Assembly (NCBI GenBank): GCA_005405945.1 | Contig: BJHW01000001.1 | Span: 6,882,001-6,946,000, forward strand | Direction: 5' to 3' | From: Streptomyces violaceusniger | GTDB lineage: Bacteria; Actinomycetota; Actinomycetes; Streptomycetales; Streptomycetaceae | DNA length: 64,000 bases | Shown here: piece by piece, positions 1 through 7,272 of the stretch | How the letters are laid out: each line of letters starts with the position of its first letter | Numbering within the stretch: the stretch's first letter is position 1 | The notes under the pieces: generated by a model | What the model was told of the DNA's origin: nothing | What the model saw: the letters and a program-made list of their open reading frames with translations, nothing else | Databases searched by the model: none | Translations under genes and position numbers: made by a program

Positions 1-45
1 CCTTCGCTTGCCCGGGGAGGCCGGGGCCAGCCGGTCGACTGACCG

Positions 46-1070
46 TCAGCTGACCTTCTTCGCGTCCTGGATGGCCTTGGTGAGGGATTCGACGAGCGGG
101 GCGGCGCCGGCGTACGAGAAGCGCGGCTCGCTGCTCCAGGGGGCGATCTGACCGGCCTTGACCGCGGCCAGCTTGGACCAGGTCGGCTTGGAGGTCAGGG
201 CCCCCGGCTGGAGGGTCGCGGTGCGGTTGTCGAGGAAGAGCACATCGGCGTCGTACTTGTCGGCGTTCTCCCAGCTGAGGCTCTCGAAGTAGCCGCCCTT
301 GTCGGGCTTTTCGGGGACGACGAAGTCGACGCCGAGCTCGCTGAAGTAGATCAGGTCGGCATTGATCTTCGGGTTGGAGACGTAGAAGAGATCGGCGCTG
401 GCGGAGCAGGCCATGACCTTGATCTTGTGGGATTTGACGGTTTTGCGCAGGGTCTCGGCGGCCTTCTCGAACCGCGCCTTGGCGTCCGTGACCTTCTTGG
501 CCTTCAGATCGGCGCCGAGCGCCTCGGCCAGCGCGGCGTAGCGCTTGATGGGCTCGAGCATGGAGATCCGGCCGGTGGAGATGACGGCGCTGGGGGCCAG
601 CGAGAGGATCTTCTTCTTGCTGTCGTCCGGTATGTAGAAGAGCGCGCCCGGGTCGTACATGTTGGTGATCAGCAGATCGGGGCTGAGCGAGGCGTACTTC
701 TCGACGTTGAACTGGCCCCAGGTGTTGCCCAGGGACGTGGCCTGGTCGACGGGGAAGTCGCCCGCCTGGACGTCCGGCTTGCCGTTCTTCAGCGTGGTCG
801 GGCCGAAGACGCCCGTGATCTGCTTCTCGATGCCGAAGTCGTAGAGCGCGGCCGCCGCGGCGATGTAGGCGACGATGTGCTGCGGCCGGCCGTCGAGGGT
901 GATCTTCTTCTTGCGGTCATCGGTGAACGACCAGGGGCCACCGCCGTCGTCGCCGCCGGAGCCCGAACCGCCTTTGTCTCCACACGCGGTGACCAGGGCT
1001 CCGAGTCCGAGGGCGCCGCCCGCGGTGAGCAGACCGCGGCGGGAGAGGGGAGTGCTCTGGCCTGGCGCAT
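46..1070 (-). CDS. Iron-siderophore ABC transporter substrate-binding lipoprotein (frameshifted near the start)
   Basis: Solute-binding lipoprotein that would capture a ferric siderophore outside the membrane and hand it to an ABC permease. After a twin-arginine-like SRRG stretch and a hydrophobic signal comes the lipobox LVTAC followed by a Gly/Ser linker; the rest is a class III binding-protein fold (KITLDGRPQHIVAY, then ASLSPDLLI). No ATG, GTG, TTG or CTG lies in the reading frame upstream of the signal peptide. An ATG at 1070 is in another frame; adding one C to the CCCC run at 1047-1050 joins it and gives MRQARALPLSRRGLL as the N-terminus, about 341 aa. An iron box lies 60 bp upstream, so the gene is probably repressed by DmdR/IdeR when iron is plentiful. 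No permease gene is visible in the window. The siderophore is unknown. Confidence 0.85.
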
Positions 1071-1131
1071 GAAGGTGCTCTCTCTCGATGCATACGGGGA
1101 CGTGGTACGGGACGGCAACCCGAGGACGTAG

Positions 1132-1150
1132 TTAGGTTAGCCTAACCAAC
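1132..1150 (-). promoter_or_regulatory. Iron box (DmdR1/IdeR operator)
   Basis: TTAGGTTAGCCTAACCAAC closely matches the actinobacterial iron-box consensus (TTAGGTTAGGCTAACCTAA). It is a near-palindrome just upstream of the siderophore-binding lipoprotein gene. The regulator is inferred from the site. Confidence 0.85.
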
Positions 1151-1236
1151 CTGTTTGTCCAGTGGCGGGGTCGTTCCGAACCTCACATCGAGGGACTCAT
1201 ACGATCGAGGGGCTCATGCGGCCGTTCAGGGCGAAT

Positions 1237-2208
1237 TCACAGGTCCAGCACCAGTCGCGGGCCACGGCAGCGTGAGACGCAGATCATCATCGTCTCGCCC
1301 GAGGCCCGTTCCTCGTCGGTGAGCACGGAGTCGTGGTGGTCCACCTCCCCCTCGACGACATCCGTCTCACACGTCCCACAGGTGCCCTCTTCGCAGGAGT
1401 ACAAAACCGGTACGCCGGCCGCCTCGACCGTGCGCAGCACGCTGCGCTCCGGCTCCACGGTGAGCGTCAGGCCCGAGCGGGTGAGCACCAACTCGAAGGC
1501 TCGGCTTCCCGATTCGCGGCCCGCCTCGTCCGTACGAGGCTGGAACCGCTCGGTGCGCAGGGACCCCTCCGGCCAGTCGCGGCACGCCTCCTCGGCGGCC
1601 TGGAGCAGCGGCTCGGGACCGCAGCAGTAGACGAGGGTGCCGGGACCGGCCGGGGCGGTGAGATACGGCGCCAGGTCGAGCAGCCCCTCCTCGTCCTGCG
1701 GCACCAGGCGCACCTTGTCGCCGTGGGCGGAGGCGAGCTCGTCCGCGAAGGCCATCGAGGCGCGGGTGCGCCCGCCGTACAGCAGCCGCCAGTCGGCGCC
1801 CGCGGCCTCGGCCGCGGCCGTCATGGGGAGGAGGGGCGTGATGCCGATGCCGCCCGCGATGAACAGATAGCGGGCCGCCGGGCGCAGCGCGAAGTGGTTG
1901 CGCGGCCCGCGCACCCGCACCGTGCTGCCCTCGGTGAGGGTGTCGTGCACCCGGGCGGAGCCGCCGCGCCCGGCGGGGGCGCGGAGCACCGCGATCCGCC
2001 AGGAGGCGCGGTCGGCGGGGTCGCCGCACAGCGAGTACTGCCGGGTCGGGCCCGCGTCGAGGACGAGGTCGAGATGGGCGCCGGGCTCCCAGGCGGGGAG
2101 GTCACGGCCCGCCGGGTGGCGCAGCGTCAGCGCCACCACGTCCGAGGCCACCTCCTCCCTGCGGGCCACGAGCAGGGTGTCCTCGTACTCGCCGCCGGGG
2201 TTCATCAA
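1237..2208 (-). CDS. PDR/VanB-type ferredoxin reductase of a Rieske oxygenase system
   Basis: NAD(P)H-dependent electron-transfer component that would feed the Rieske oxygenase encoded two genes upstream. Domains in order: flavin-binding barrel with RQYS at 56-59; nucleotide-binding domain with GGIGITP at 119-125 and CCGP at 195-198; and a C-terminal plant-type 2Fe-2S domain with ligands Cys272, Cys277, Cys280 and Cys310. The length (323 aa) and order are those of vanillate O-demethylase reductase VanB and phthalate dioxygenase reductase. Its ATG overlaps the TGA of the preceding His-rich gene by 4 nt, which suggests translational coupling. The substrate of the oxygenase, and so the pathway, cannot be read from the sequence. 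Confidence 0.9.
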   Translation of the reverse strand: MMNPGGEYEDTLLVARREEVASDVVALTLRHPAGRDLPAWEPGAHLDLVLDAGPTRQYSLCGDPADRASWRIAVLRAPAGRGGSARVHDTLTEGSTVRVRGPRNHFALRPAARYLFIAGGIGITPLLPMTAAAEAAGADWRLLYGGRTRASMAFADELASAHGDKVRLVPQDEEGLLDLAPYLTAPAGPGTLVYCCGPEPLLQAAEEACRDWPEGSLRTERFQPRTDEAGRESGSRAFELVLTRSGLTLTVEPERSVLRTVEAAGVPVLYSCEEGTCGTCETDVVEGEVDHHDSVLTDEERASGETMMICVSRCRGPRLVLDL

Positions 2209-2456
2209 CGGGGCTCCTTCCGGTGGCCGTTGGGCTGGTGTTCAGGGGGATCGGTGGGGTGGTGCCCGGCGGGAAGGTGTCCGGTGGGGTGGTGTCCGCC
2301 GGGATGGTGTCCGGTGGGATGGGCGAGCATCCACTGCCACAGCTCGACCGGGTCCTCTGCGGTGCGCTCGGCGCCGCAGTGGCAGACCCCGTGCAGCACA
2401 TCGGTGCCGGGCAGCCAGTCGATCCGGTACACCTCCGCCGTGGGCGTGCCGCTCAC
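2205..2456 (-). CDS. Small His-rich protein between oxygenase and reductase
   Basis: An 83-residue protein that I do not recognise as a named family. It starts at a GTG overlapping the oxygenase stop (GTGA) and its own stop overlaps the reductase ATG, so it is the tightly coupled middle gene of a three-gene operon. The N-terminal half (VYRIDWLPGTDVLHGVCHCG) has a Cys-His-Cys motif and an acidic stretch ending ELWQWML. The C-terminal half is a run of five-residue units of the type GHHP(T/G), giving about 13 His in some 40 residues. Metal binding or delivery is a reasonable inference, but a coding tail created by repeat expansion is also possible. Perfect nesting between two genes argues that it is translated. 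Confidence 0.7.
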   Translation of the reverse strand: MSGTPTAEVYRIDWLPGTDVLHGVCHCGAERTAEDPVELWQWMLAHPTGHHPGGHHPTGHLPAGHHPTDPPEHQPNGHRKEPR

Positions 2457-3514
2457 GGGGACGCCACCACCGGCGCGGTCTTCTCCCCTTCGGTGGCGAG
2501 GCGGGCGAGGATGCGGCGCGCGGCCAGACCGCCGGTGTCGATGTTGATGCTGAGCTCCTGATAGCCCTCGCGCTCGGTGTCCAGCGCCTTCTGGAGCACG
2601 TTCAGCGCCGCCACGTCCTGGAGCACCACGGTCCGGTTGAGGTCGTGGAGGAAGGTGGAGACCTCCTCGTCGTCCTGCGCGAAGTCCCGTGAGACGGCCC
2701 AGAAGTCGTACACATGGCGGTCGGTGGACGGGGTGATGGCGTAGGTGATCTCCACGTGGAAGGCGTTGGGATCGGAGCCGTCGGGCTCCGGCAGTACCCC
2801 GACCGGGGCGATCCGGCTGTGCAGCAGATACAGACAGGGCGCGTGGTACTCGATGTCCTGCCAGCGGGTGATGCGGCCCTCGATACCGGTGGAGCGGGCG
2901 TAGAAGGGCGGGCACTCGGCGTCGTCCATGTGCCGGCTGACCCGGACGACGCCCGCGCCCTCGTCGACCTCCGTGGTGATCGGGGTCTCGGCGACCTCGG
3001 GGGTGCCGATGTAGCCGCCGTGCAGATACGTCTCGTGGGAGAGGTCCAGCAGATTGTCCACGAGCAGGCCGTAGTCGGCGTCGATCGGCTCCATGCCGCC
3101 CACCGTCGTCCAGCGCGGATCGGCCAGCCAGGGGGCACGCGGCACCGCGCCGGGGTCGGCGAGCGCCGGGTCCCCGATCCACACCCACACCAGCGAGTCC
3201 CGCTCGACCACGGGGTAGGAGCGGACCCGGGCGGTGCGCGGGACGCGCTTCTGGCCCGGTACGAACACACAGGTGCCGCCGGTGTCGTAGGTGAAGCCGT
3301 GGTAGCCGCAGACGACCGTGTCACCGTCGAGACGGCCGGCGGTGAGCGGATAGCGGCGGTGCACACAGCGGTCGGCGAGCGCGATGACCTTGTCGTCGGA
3401 CTCGGTGCGGTAGAAGGCGATGGGCTCGTTAAGGATGGTGCGCCCCAGCAGCTCGCGGCCGATTTCGCGGCCGTAGGCGGCGACGTACCACTGGTTTTTC
3501 GCGAAGGCGGTCAT
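2453..3514 (-). CDS. Rieske non-heme iron oxygenase, VanA-like
   Basis: Terminal oxygenase that would hydroxylate or O-demethylate an aromatic or similar substrate, with electrons from the reductase downstream. From the chosen ATG at 3514 the protein has 353 aa. The N-terminal Rieske 2Fe-2S ligands are Cys50-His52 and Cys69-His72 (CVHRRYP, CGYHGF). The mononuclear iron site follows in NLLDLSHETYLH, with Asp157, His160 and His165. An in-frame upstream ATG at 3541 would add nine residues; 3514 fits family N-termini (AFAKNQWYVAA) better. A strong hairpin just upstream separates it from the previous gene, so its promoter must be very close to the start. Substrate unknown. Confidence 0.9.
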   Translation of the reverse strand: MTAFAKNQWYVAAYGREIGRELLGRTILNEPIAFYRTESDDKVIALADRCVHRRYPLTAGRLDGDTVVCGYHGFTYDTGGTCVFVPGQKRVPRTARVRSYPVVERDSLVWVWIGDPALADPGAVPRAPWLADPRWTTVGGMEPIDADYGLLVDNLLDLSHETYLHGGYIGTPEVAETPITTEVDEGAGVVRVSRHMDDAECPPFYARSTGIEGRITRWQDIEYHAPCLYLLHSRIAPVGVLPEPDGSDPNAFHVEITYAITPSTDRHVYDFWAVSRDFAQDDEEVSTFLHDLNRTVVLQDVAALNVLQKALDTEREGYQELSINIDTGGLAARRILARLATEGEKTAPVVASP

Positions 3515-3551
3515 GCGTGCCAGCGTGGTGACGCCCGTCACGCACGGGCAA

Positions 3552-3578
3552 CGGCCCTTCCACTGAGTGGAAGGGCCG
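3552..3578 (-). terminator. Perfect hairpin between 3615 gene and oxygenase operon
   Basis: CGGCCCTTCCAC and GTGGAAGGGCCG form 12-bp perfect arms around a 3-nt loop. It lies after the stop of the small membrane gene and just before the oxygenase start. A terminator without a U-tract is usual in Streptomyces. As the oxygenase promoter must overlap it, an operator role is the alternative. Confidence 0.6.
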
Positions 3579-3614
3579 CGCGGGGAGGTGTGCCGCGGTG
3601 GACCGCCGGGCGGG

Positions 3615-3893
3615 TCAGCCGCCGAACTGCCAGAAGACGGAGTGATTCAGCGTCAGCAGGACGATCAGCAGGACCACATCGGCGATGCCGAGGGTGAGTC
3701 CGAGCAGCGCCCGGCCCCTGCGGCGGGTGTCCCGGGCGATGGCGAGCGTCCCGAGGACGATCGCGCAGGGCCCGAAGACCGCGTTGAACAGCAGCAGACC
3801 GATCAGACCGAGCACGAAGGAGGCGACGGCCATGCCGTCGGCGTCCCGGCGCGCCCGGGCCGGTGAGGTGCGGGACGGTGCGGTGAGTGCCAT
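3615..3893 (-). CDS. DUF4190-type small membrane protein
   Basis: A 92-residue protein with two hydrophobic helices: VASFVLGLIGLLLFNAVFGP at about 23-42 and GIADVVLLIVLLTLNH at about 69-84. They are separated by the basic loop ARDTRRRGRALLG. The arrangement, with DGMAVASFVLGL and the RRRGRA loop, is that of DUF4190 proteins, which have no established function. It starts 5 nt after the stop of the 51-aa membrane protein upstream, so the two form an operon diverging from the TetR gene. Confidence 0.75.
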   Translation of the reverse strand: MALTAPSRTSPARARRDADGMAVASFVLGLIGLLLFNAVFGPCAIVLGTLAIARDTRRRGRALLGLTLGIADVVLLIVLLTLNHSVFWQFGG

Positions 3894-3898
3894 GGGTC

Positions 3899-4054
3899 TC
3901 AGCTCCCCTTCTGCCCGGTGCGTTCGCGGATGAAGAAGATCAGCAGCCAGGCGCCGATGGCGCCCGCGGCGGCGAGGAACAGGGGGAGCGGGGTGTGCGC
4001 CGCCGCCCCCAGAAGAACCCCCATCAGGGCGAGTGCCGCGACGATGAAGAGCAT
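3899..4054 (-). CDS. 51-aa two-helix membrane protein
   Basis: A very small protein with two hydrophobic segments (LFIVAALALMGVLLGAA and LPLFLAAAGAIGAWLLIFFI) and a charged C-terminus RERTGQKGS. The ATG at 4054 is preceded by a GAGAGG ribosome-binding site. A longer frame reaches 4141 but its extra residues are not membrane-like and run through the operator region. It is divergent from the TetR gene at 4205 with candidate operators between, so it and the DUF4190 gene are likely targets of that regulator. I do not recognise the family. Confidence 0.65.
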   Translation of the reverse strand: MLFIVAALALMGVLLGAAAHTPLPLFLAAAGAIGAWLLIFFIRERTGQKGS

Positions 4055-4113
4055 GGGTGCCTCTCTCGAAGTGACGATCCGGATGCGGTTGGCGTGCGGA
4101 TGGCAATCGTTCG

Positions 4114-4141
4114 GTGAACACTTGGAATCACAACTGTTCAC
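4114..4141. promoter_or_regulatory. Candidate TetR operator, inverted repeat GTGAACA-N14-TGTTCAC
   Basis: Perfect 7-bp arms 14 nt apart in the divergent region between the small membrane genes and the TetR gene. A related imperfect repeat sits 38 bp further on. Autoregulation is inferred. Confidence 0.5.
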
Positions 4142-4178
4142 TGAGTTCTAGAGTACCCCGCCGAACCCTGGAAAAATT

Positions 4179-4198
4179 CAGCGAACGCCTGTTTACTG
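4179..4198. promoter_or_regulatory. Candidate second TetR operator
   Basis: CAGCGAAC and GTTTACTG are imperfect inverted arms (6 of 8 pairs) with the same core as the repeat at 4114-4141. It ends 6 nt before the TetR start codon, a natural place for autorepression. Confidence 0.45.
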
Positions 4199-4204
4199 AA
4201 TGAT

Positions 4205-4840
4205 ATGAGTCACACCCCCGGGGTCCGGCAGGCCCAGAAGGAGAAAACCCGGCGCGCGCTGATGGACGCGGCGTTGCGGCTGCTGGAGGACCAGAGCCTG
4301 AGCAGTCTGGGGCTGCGCGAGGTGACGCGGGCGGTGGGGGTGGCGCCGGCCGCGTTCTACCGGCACTTCCGGGATCTGAGCGATCTCGGTGTCGCGCTGG
4401 TCGAGGAGTGCCTGGGCAGCCTGCACCATATGATCGGCGCCATCCTCGCCGGTCAGGACGGTGACGAGGAGCGGATCGAGGCCACCGTCGACGCGGTCGC
4501 CGAGCACGTCCGCCGCTACCCCGCGCACATCCGCTTCATCGCACGTGAGCGGCATGGCGGGGTGCGCCCCGTGCGCCAGGCCATAGCCGCCGAGCTGGAT
4601 CGATTCGCGGATGAGGTGGCCGGCGCCTTCCGGCCGCGGCTCCTACCGGAATCCTGGCCGCCGGAAGATGTCCGGATGCTTGCGGAGCTGTACGTGGACC
4701 ACATGGTGATGACGGCGACGGCGTTCCTGGAGGCGCAGGCCGATCACCCCGAGGCCGCGGACGAGCGACGGGTGGCCGCCACGGCGCGCAAGCAGCTGCT
4801 GCTGATCAGCCTCGGGCGCCGCCACTGGTACGACGCGTGA
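4205..4840 (+). CDS. TetR-family regulator
   Basis: A 211-residue one-domain-plus-sensor repressor. The N-terminal helix-turn-helix is clear (LREVTRAVGVAPAAFYRHFRDLSDLGVALVEE, residues about 37-68), in the style of fatty-acid regulators such as FabR, and the ligand-binding half is all helical. It diverges from two small membrane-protein genes and has two repeats with a shared GTGAAC-type core in front of it, so local regulation is likely. Its 3' end overlaps the convergent metalloprotease gene by about 35 nt. The ligand cannot be inferred. Confidence 0.85.
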   Translation: MSHTPGVRQAQKEKTRRALMDAALRLLEDQSLSSLGLREVTRAVGVAPAAFYRHFRDLSDLGVALVEECLGSLHHMIGAILAGQDGDEERIEATVDAVAEHVRRYPAHIRFIARERHGGVRPVRQAIAAELDRFADEVAGAFRPRLLPESWPPEDVRMLAELYVDHMVMTATAFLEAQADHPEAADERRVAATARKQLLLISLGRRHWYDA

Positions 4841-6137
4841 TCTCCACGCCGTAGTCGCCGGCCGCGTCCCGGCCGGTGACGCGGACGCGTATCCGTGTGC
4901 CGTTCACCGCGGCGTCGAAGGTCTCGCCGGGCGCGTAGGTCGCGTCGCTGAGTCCGGGGTGGACGTTGCGCTCCCGGGTGCAGCCGCGGCCGTGGGGAGT
5001 GGAGTCCACGATGGTGATGGGGCCGCCGCCGGAGTCGACACCGGTGTCCACCCGTGAGATCAGGACACCGGGCTTGCATATGGCCTCGTCGTTGCCGCCG
5101 GTCGTCCGCGCCTCGATGGCGTAGCCGGTGGACGGCGAGACGGGGACGAAGACCAGCTTGGTGCCCTCCGCGCGGCTCAGCGGGGACAGGGTGTGCGCGA
5201 AGACCCCGGACCGGGCGGCACAGGCGATCTGCCGCGGGCCGAGCCAGCCCAGCTTCCACTTGTGCCAGGCCAGCAGGTCGTTGCCCGGGCCCCAGTCCTC
5301 GGACATCACGTCCCAGTGACCGGCCTTGTCGCCGCCGCCCCGGGTGTAGAGGTCGGGCAGCCCGAAGACATGGCCGTTCTCATGGGGCAGGACGCGGAAG
5401 CCGGTGCGGCGCAGCGAGCCGGAGCCGTCGTCCTGGCGGCTGTAGACGAAGGAGACATTGGCCAGCGGAACGCCGTCGGCGGTCGGGGCGTGCTGGTTGT
5501 CGGCGTAGGTGACGGACAGCACGGCATGTGCGGCCGGCGGCCCGGCGTTCGGGGTGACCAGGACGTTCACCAGGTCATAGCGGCGGAAGTCGACCTTGGG
5601 GTCGGCGGCCTTGGCGATGTCGGCGACCAGTTTGCGATAGCCCGGGTCGAAGGGGCTGCCGCGCTTGATGCCGTAGGCATGGAACGGGCGCGGCATCCGC
5701 AGCCAGTGGGCGATCGGCATCTCGGGGCGGTAGTCCAGCCGCCCGTACGAGCTCTGCGCGAACCACCGGGAGGTCTGGGGGAAGAACTCCTCGAAGCGCT
5801 GGCGGGCGGTGCCCTGGCCACGGACATCGGGGAAGTCGATCATGAGGTTGAGGGCGTGGACGGTGCCGGTGCTGCGGCTGTAGCCGTGGCCGGTGGGTAT
5901 GCCCTCGGCCATCTGGAGCCCCGAACCCGAGGCGAGTGCGCAGGGCGCGAGCGAGCCGAAGTCCGGGCGCGCGGAGGGCGCCGGGGCCTGCTCGGGGGAC
6001 GCGGGGGGCTCGGGACGCGGGGCCGCCGCCGGGGCGACCACCGCCACCGTGAGCACGGCGGCGGTGGCGAACGCGCTGGCTCTGCGGGGCCGGCGTATTC
6101 GTATGCGGGGGCGGGTGGTCCCATGCGTCTGGTCCAT
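4806..6137 (-). CDS. Secreted M6-family zinc metalloprotease
   Basis: A 443-residue extracellular protease related to immune inhibitor A. A basic N-terminus (RIRIRRPRRAS) and an Ala/Val-rich segment form a Sec or Tat-like signal, followed by a Pro/Ala-rich linker. The zinc site is HENGHVFGLPDLY, the M6 form of the HExxH motif, and a Met-turn candidate follows (WDVMSEDWG). The N-terminal part contains the M6 landmark LNLMIDFPD. It ends inside the 3' end of the convergent TetR gene. No propeptide cleavage site or partner is obvious. Substrates are unknown. Confidence 0.85.
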   Translation of the reverse strand: MDQTHGTTRPRIRIRRPRRASAFATAAVLTVAVVAPAAAPRPEPPASPEQAPAPSARPDFGSLAPCALASGSGLQMAEGIPTGHGYSRSTGTVHALNLMIDFPDVRGQGTARQRFEEFFPQTSRWFAQSSYGRLDYRPEMPIAHWLRMPRPFHAYGIKRGSPFDPGYRKLVADIAKAADPKVDFRRYDLVNVLVTPNAGPPAAHAVLSVTYADNQHAPTADGVPLANVSFVYSRQDDGSGSLRRTGFRVLPHENGHVFGLPDLYTRGGGDKAGHWDVMSEDWGPGNDLLAWHKWKLGWLGPRQIACAARSGVFAHTLSPLSRAEGTKLVFVPVSPSTGYAIEARTTGGNDEAICKPGVLISRVDTGVDSGGGPITIVDSTPHGRGCTRERNVHPGLSDATYAPGETFDAAVNGTRIRVRVTGRDAAGDYGVEITRRTSGGARG

Positions 6138-6270
6138 TGCCGACCACGGTGAGACGGCGTGGGCCGGGGCGCCCGTGGGGTGCCGCCGAACGGTGGAATG
6201 ACCTGCTCCGTCCGGGCGACGGCGGGTGCCGGGTAAGTGTGAGGCAGGTCACCTACGGACGCAGAAATTC

Positions 6271-6287
6271 CGGGGACTCATTCCCCG
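6271..6287. promoter_or_regulatory. TetR operator copy 1, CGGGGACTCATTCCCCG
   Basis: Near-perfect 17-bp palindrome of the form CGGGGA-N5-TCCCCG, followed by TTT. A second copy starts 39 bp later in front of the TetR gene at 6441. Confidence 0.75.
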
Positions 6288-6309
6288 TTTCACCGAGTGA
6301 ACGCATAAA

Positions 6310-6326
6310 CGGGGACTCACTCCCCG
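6310..6326. promoter_or_regulatory. TetR operator copy 2, CGGGGACTCACTCCCCG
   Basis: Second copy of the palindrome at 6271-6287, differing in one base of the spacer and preceded by AAA, so the pair forms a larger mirror arrangement. The tandem copies suggest cooperative binding and autoregulation of the adjacent TetR gene. Confidence 0.75.
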
Positions 6327-6440
6327 GAAAAGTTGAAGTTCGAACGTCAAGGCCGGGGCACGGCGTCGCCGCCAAGCCGCCGGAGCACCGGCCACCGAGA
6401 ACCGTACGCGCGGACGCCGTACGCAGAAGGGAGTGCTGTC

Positions 6441-7091
6441 ATGGCCGCCGACACGATGAACGCGAAGTCCGTGCAGCCCCGGCTGCGCGCGGACGCCCTG
6501 CGCAACCGGGAGCGCATTGTCGCGGCCGCCCGAGAGGTGATCGTCGAGTCCGGGGCGCACATCCCCCTCGATGAAATCGCTCGACGGGCGGGGGTCGGCA
6601 ATGCCACGATCTACCGGCACTTCACGGACCGCCGTGAGCTGATCCACCATGTGGCGCTCTCGGTGATGTCCCGTGTCGCCGACCAGGCCGAATCCGCCCT
6701 GGCCGAGGAGGCCGACACCTTCTCGGCGCTGCGGCGATTCGTCCACGCCGCGGCGGACGAGCACATCGGCGCGCTGTGCCTGCTGCTCTCCGACGGCCTC
6801 GACAAGGAGCACCCTGATCTCATCGCCACCCGCGACCGTCTGGCGGACGGTGTCGAGGCCCTGATGGGGGCCGCGAAAGCCGACGGCAAACTGCGCACCG
6901 ACATCGGCGTCGGTGACCTGATGGTCGCGCTCAACCAGCTCACCCGGCCGCTGCCCGGCAGCGCCTGTGTGGACTTCGAGCCCTTTGTGCACCGGCATCT
7001 GCAGCTGTTCCTGGACGGTCTGCACACCCCGGCGCGCTCGGAACTACCCGGAAAGTCCATGACCTTGGAGGATCTGCAGCATCGGCCGTGA
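6441..7091 (+). CDS. TetR-family regulator of the adjacent exporter
   Basis: A 216-residue repressor with helix-turn-helix IPLDEIARRAGVGNATIYRHF near residues 40-60 and a helical sensor domain. The ATG at 6441 follows AGAAGGGAG, a good ribosome-binding site; longer frames lack one and would run through the operators. Two operator copies lie directly upstream. The gene precedes, in the same direction, a DHA2 multidrug exporter 180 bp downstream, so it probably controls export of the compound it senses. The same pairing occurs, as I recall, near hrdD in S. coelicolor. Confidence 0.85.
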   Translation: MAADTMNAKSVQPRLRADALRNRERIVAAAREVIVESGAHIPLDEIARRAGVGNATIYRHFTDRRELIHHVALSVMSRVADQAESALAEEADTFSALRRFVHAAADEHIGALCLLLSDGLDKEHPDLIATRDRLADGVEALMGAAKADGKLRTDIGVGDLMVALNQLTRPLPGSACVDFEPFVHRHLQLFLDGLHTPARSELPGKSMTLEDLQHRP

Positions 7092-7272
7092 CGTGACGTA
7101 AATCGCACTCGGCCCATCCCGGAGCACCGCTTATTCCGCGCACGTTCACACGTCTTCCTTACGTGCGTCGTCGCCTCTCGCTACCTGTTACCCAACGGCC
7201 TGTGCCGGTCTGACCTCGACCGGCCCCTTACGTCCCATTTCTCACTCTCCGCACCGCTAGGTAGGCTCTTCC

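Larger units (their letters stand above)
6138..6440. other. Divergent intergenic region with tandem operators
   Basis: About 300 bp between the metalloprotease and the second TetR gene. It holds two near-identical palindromes (listed separately) and otherwise no coding sequence I can support. Confidence 0.6.
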
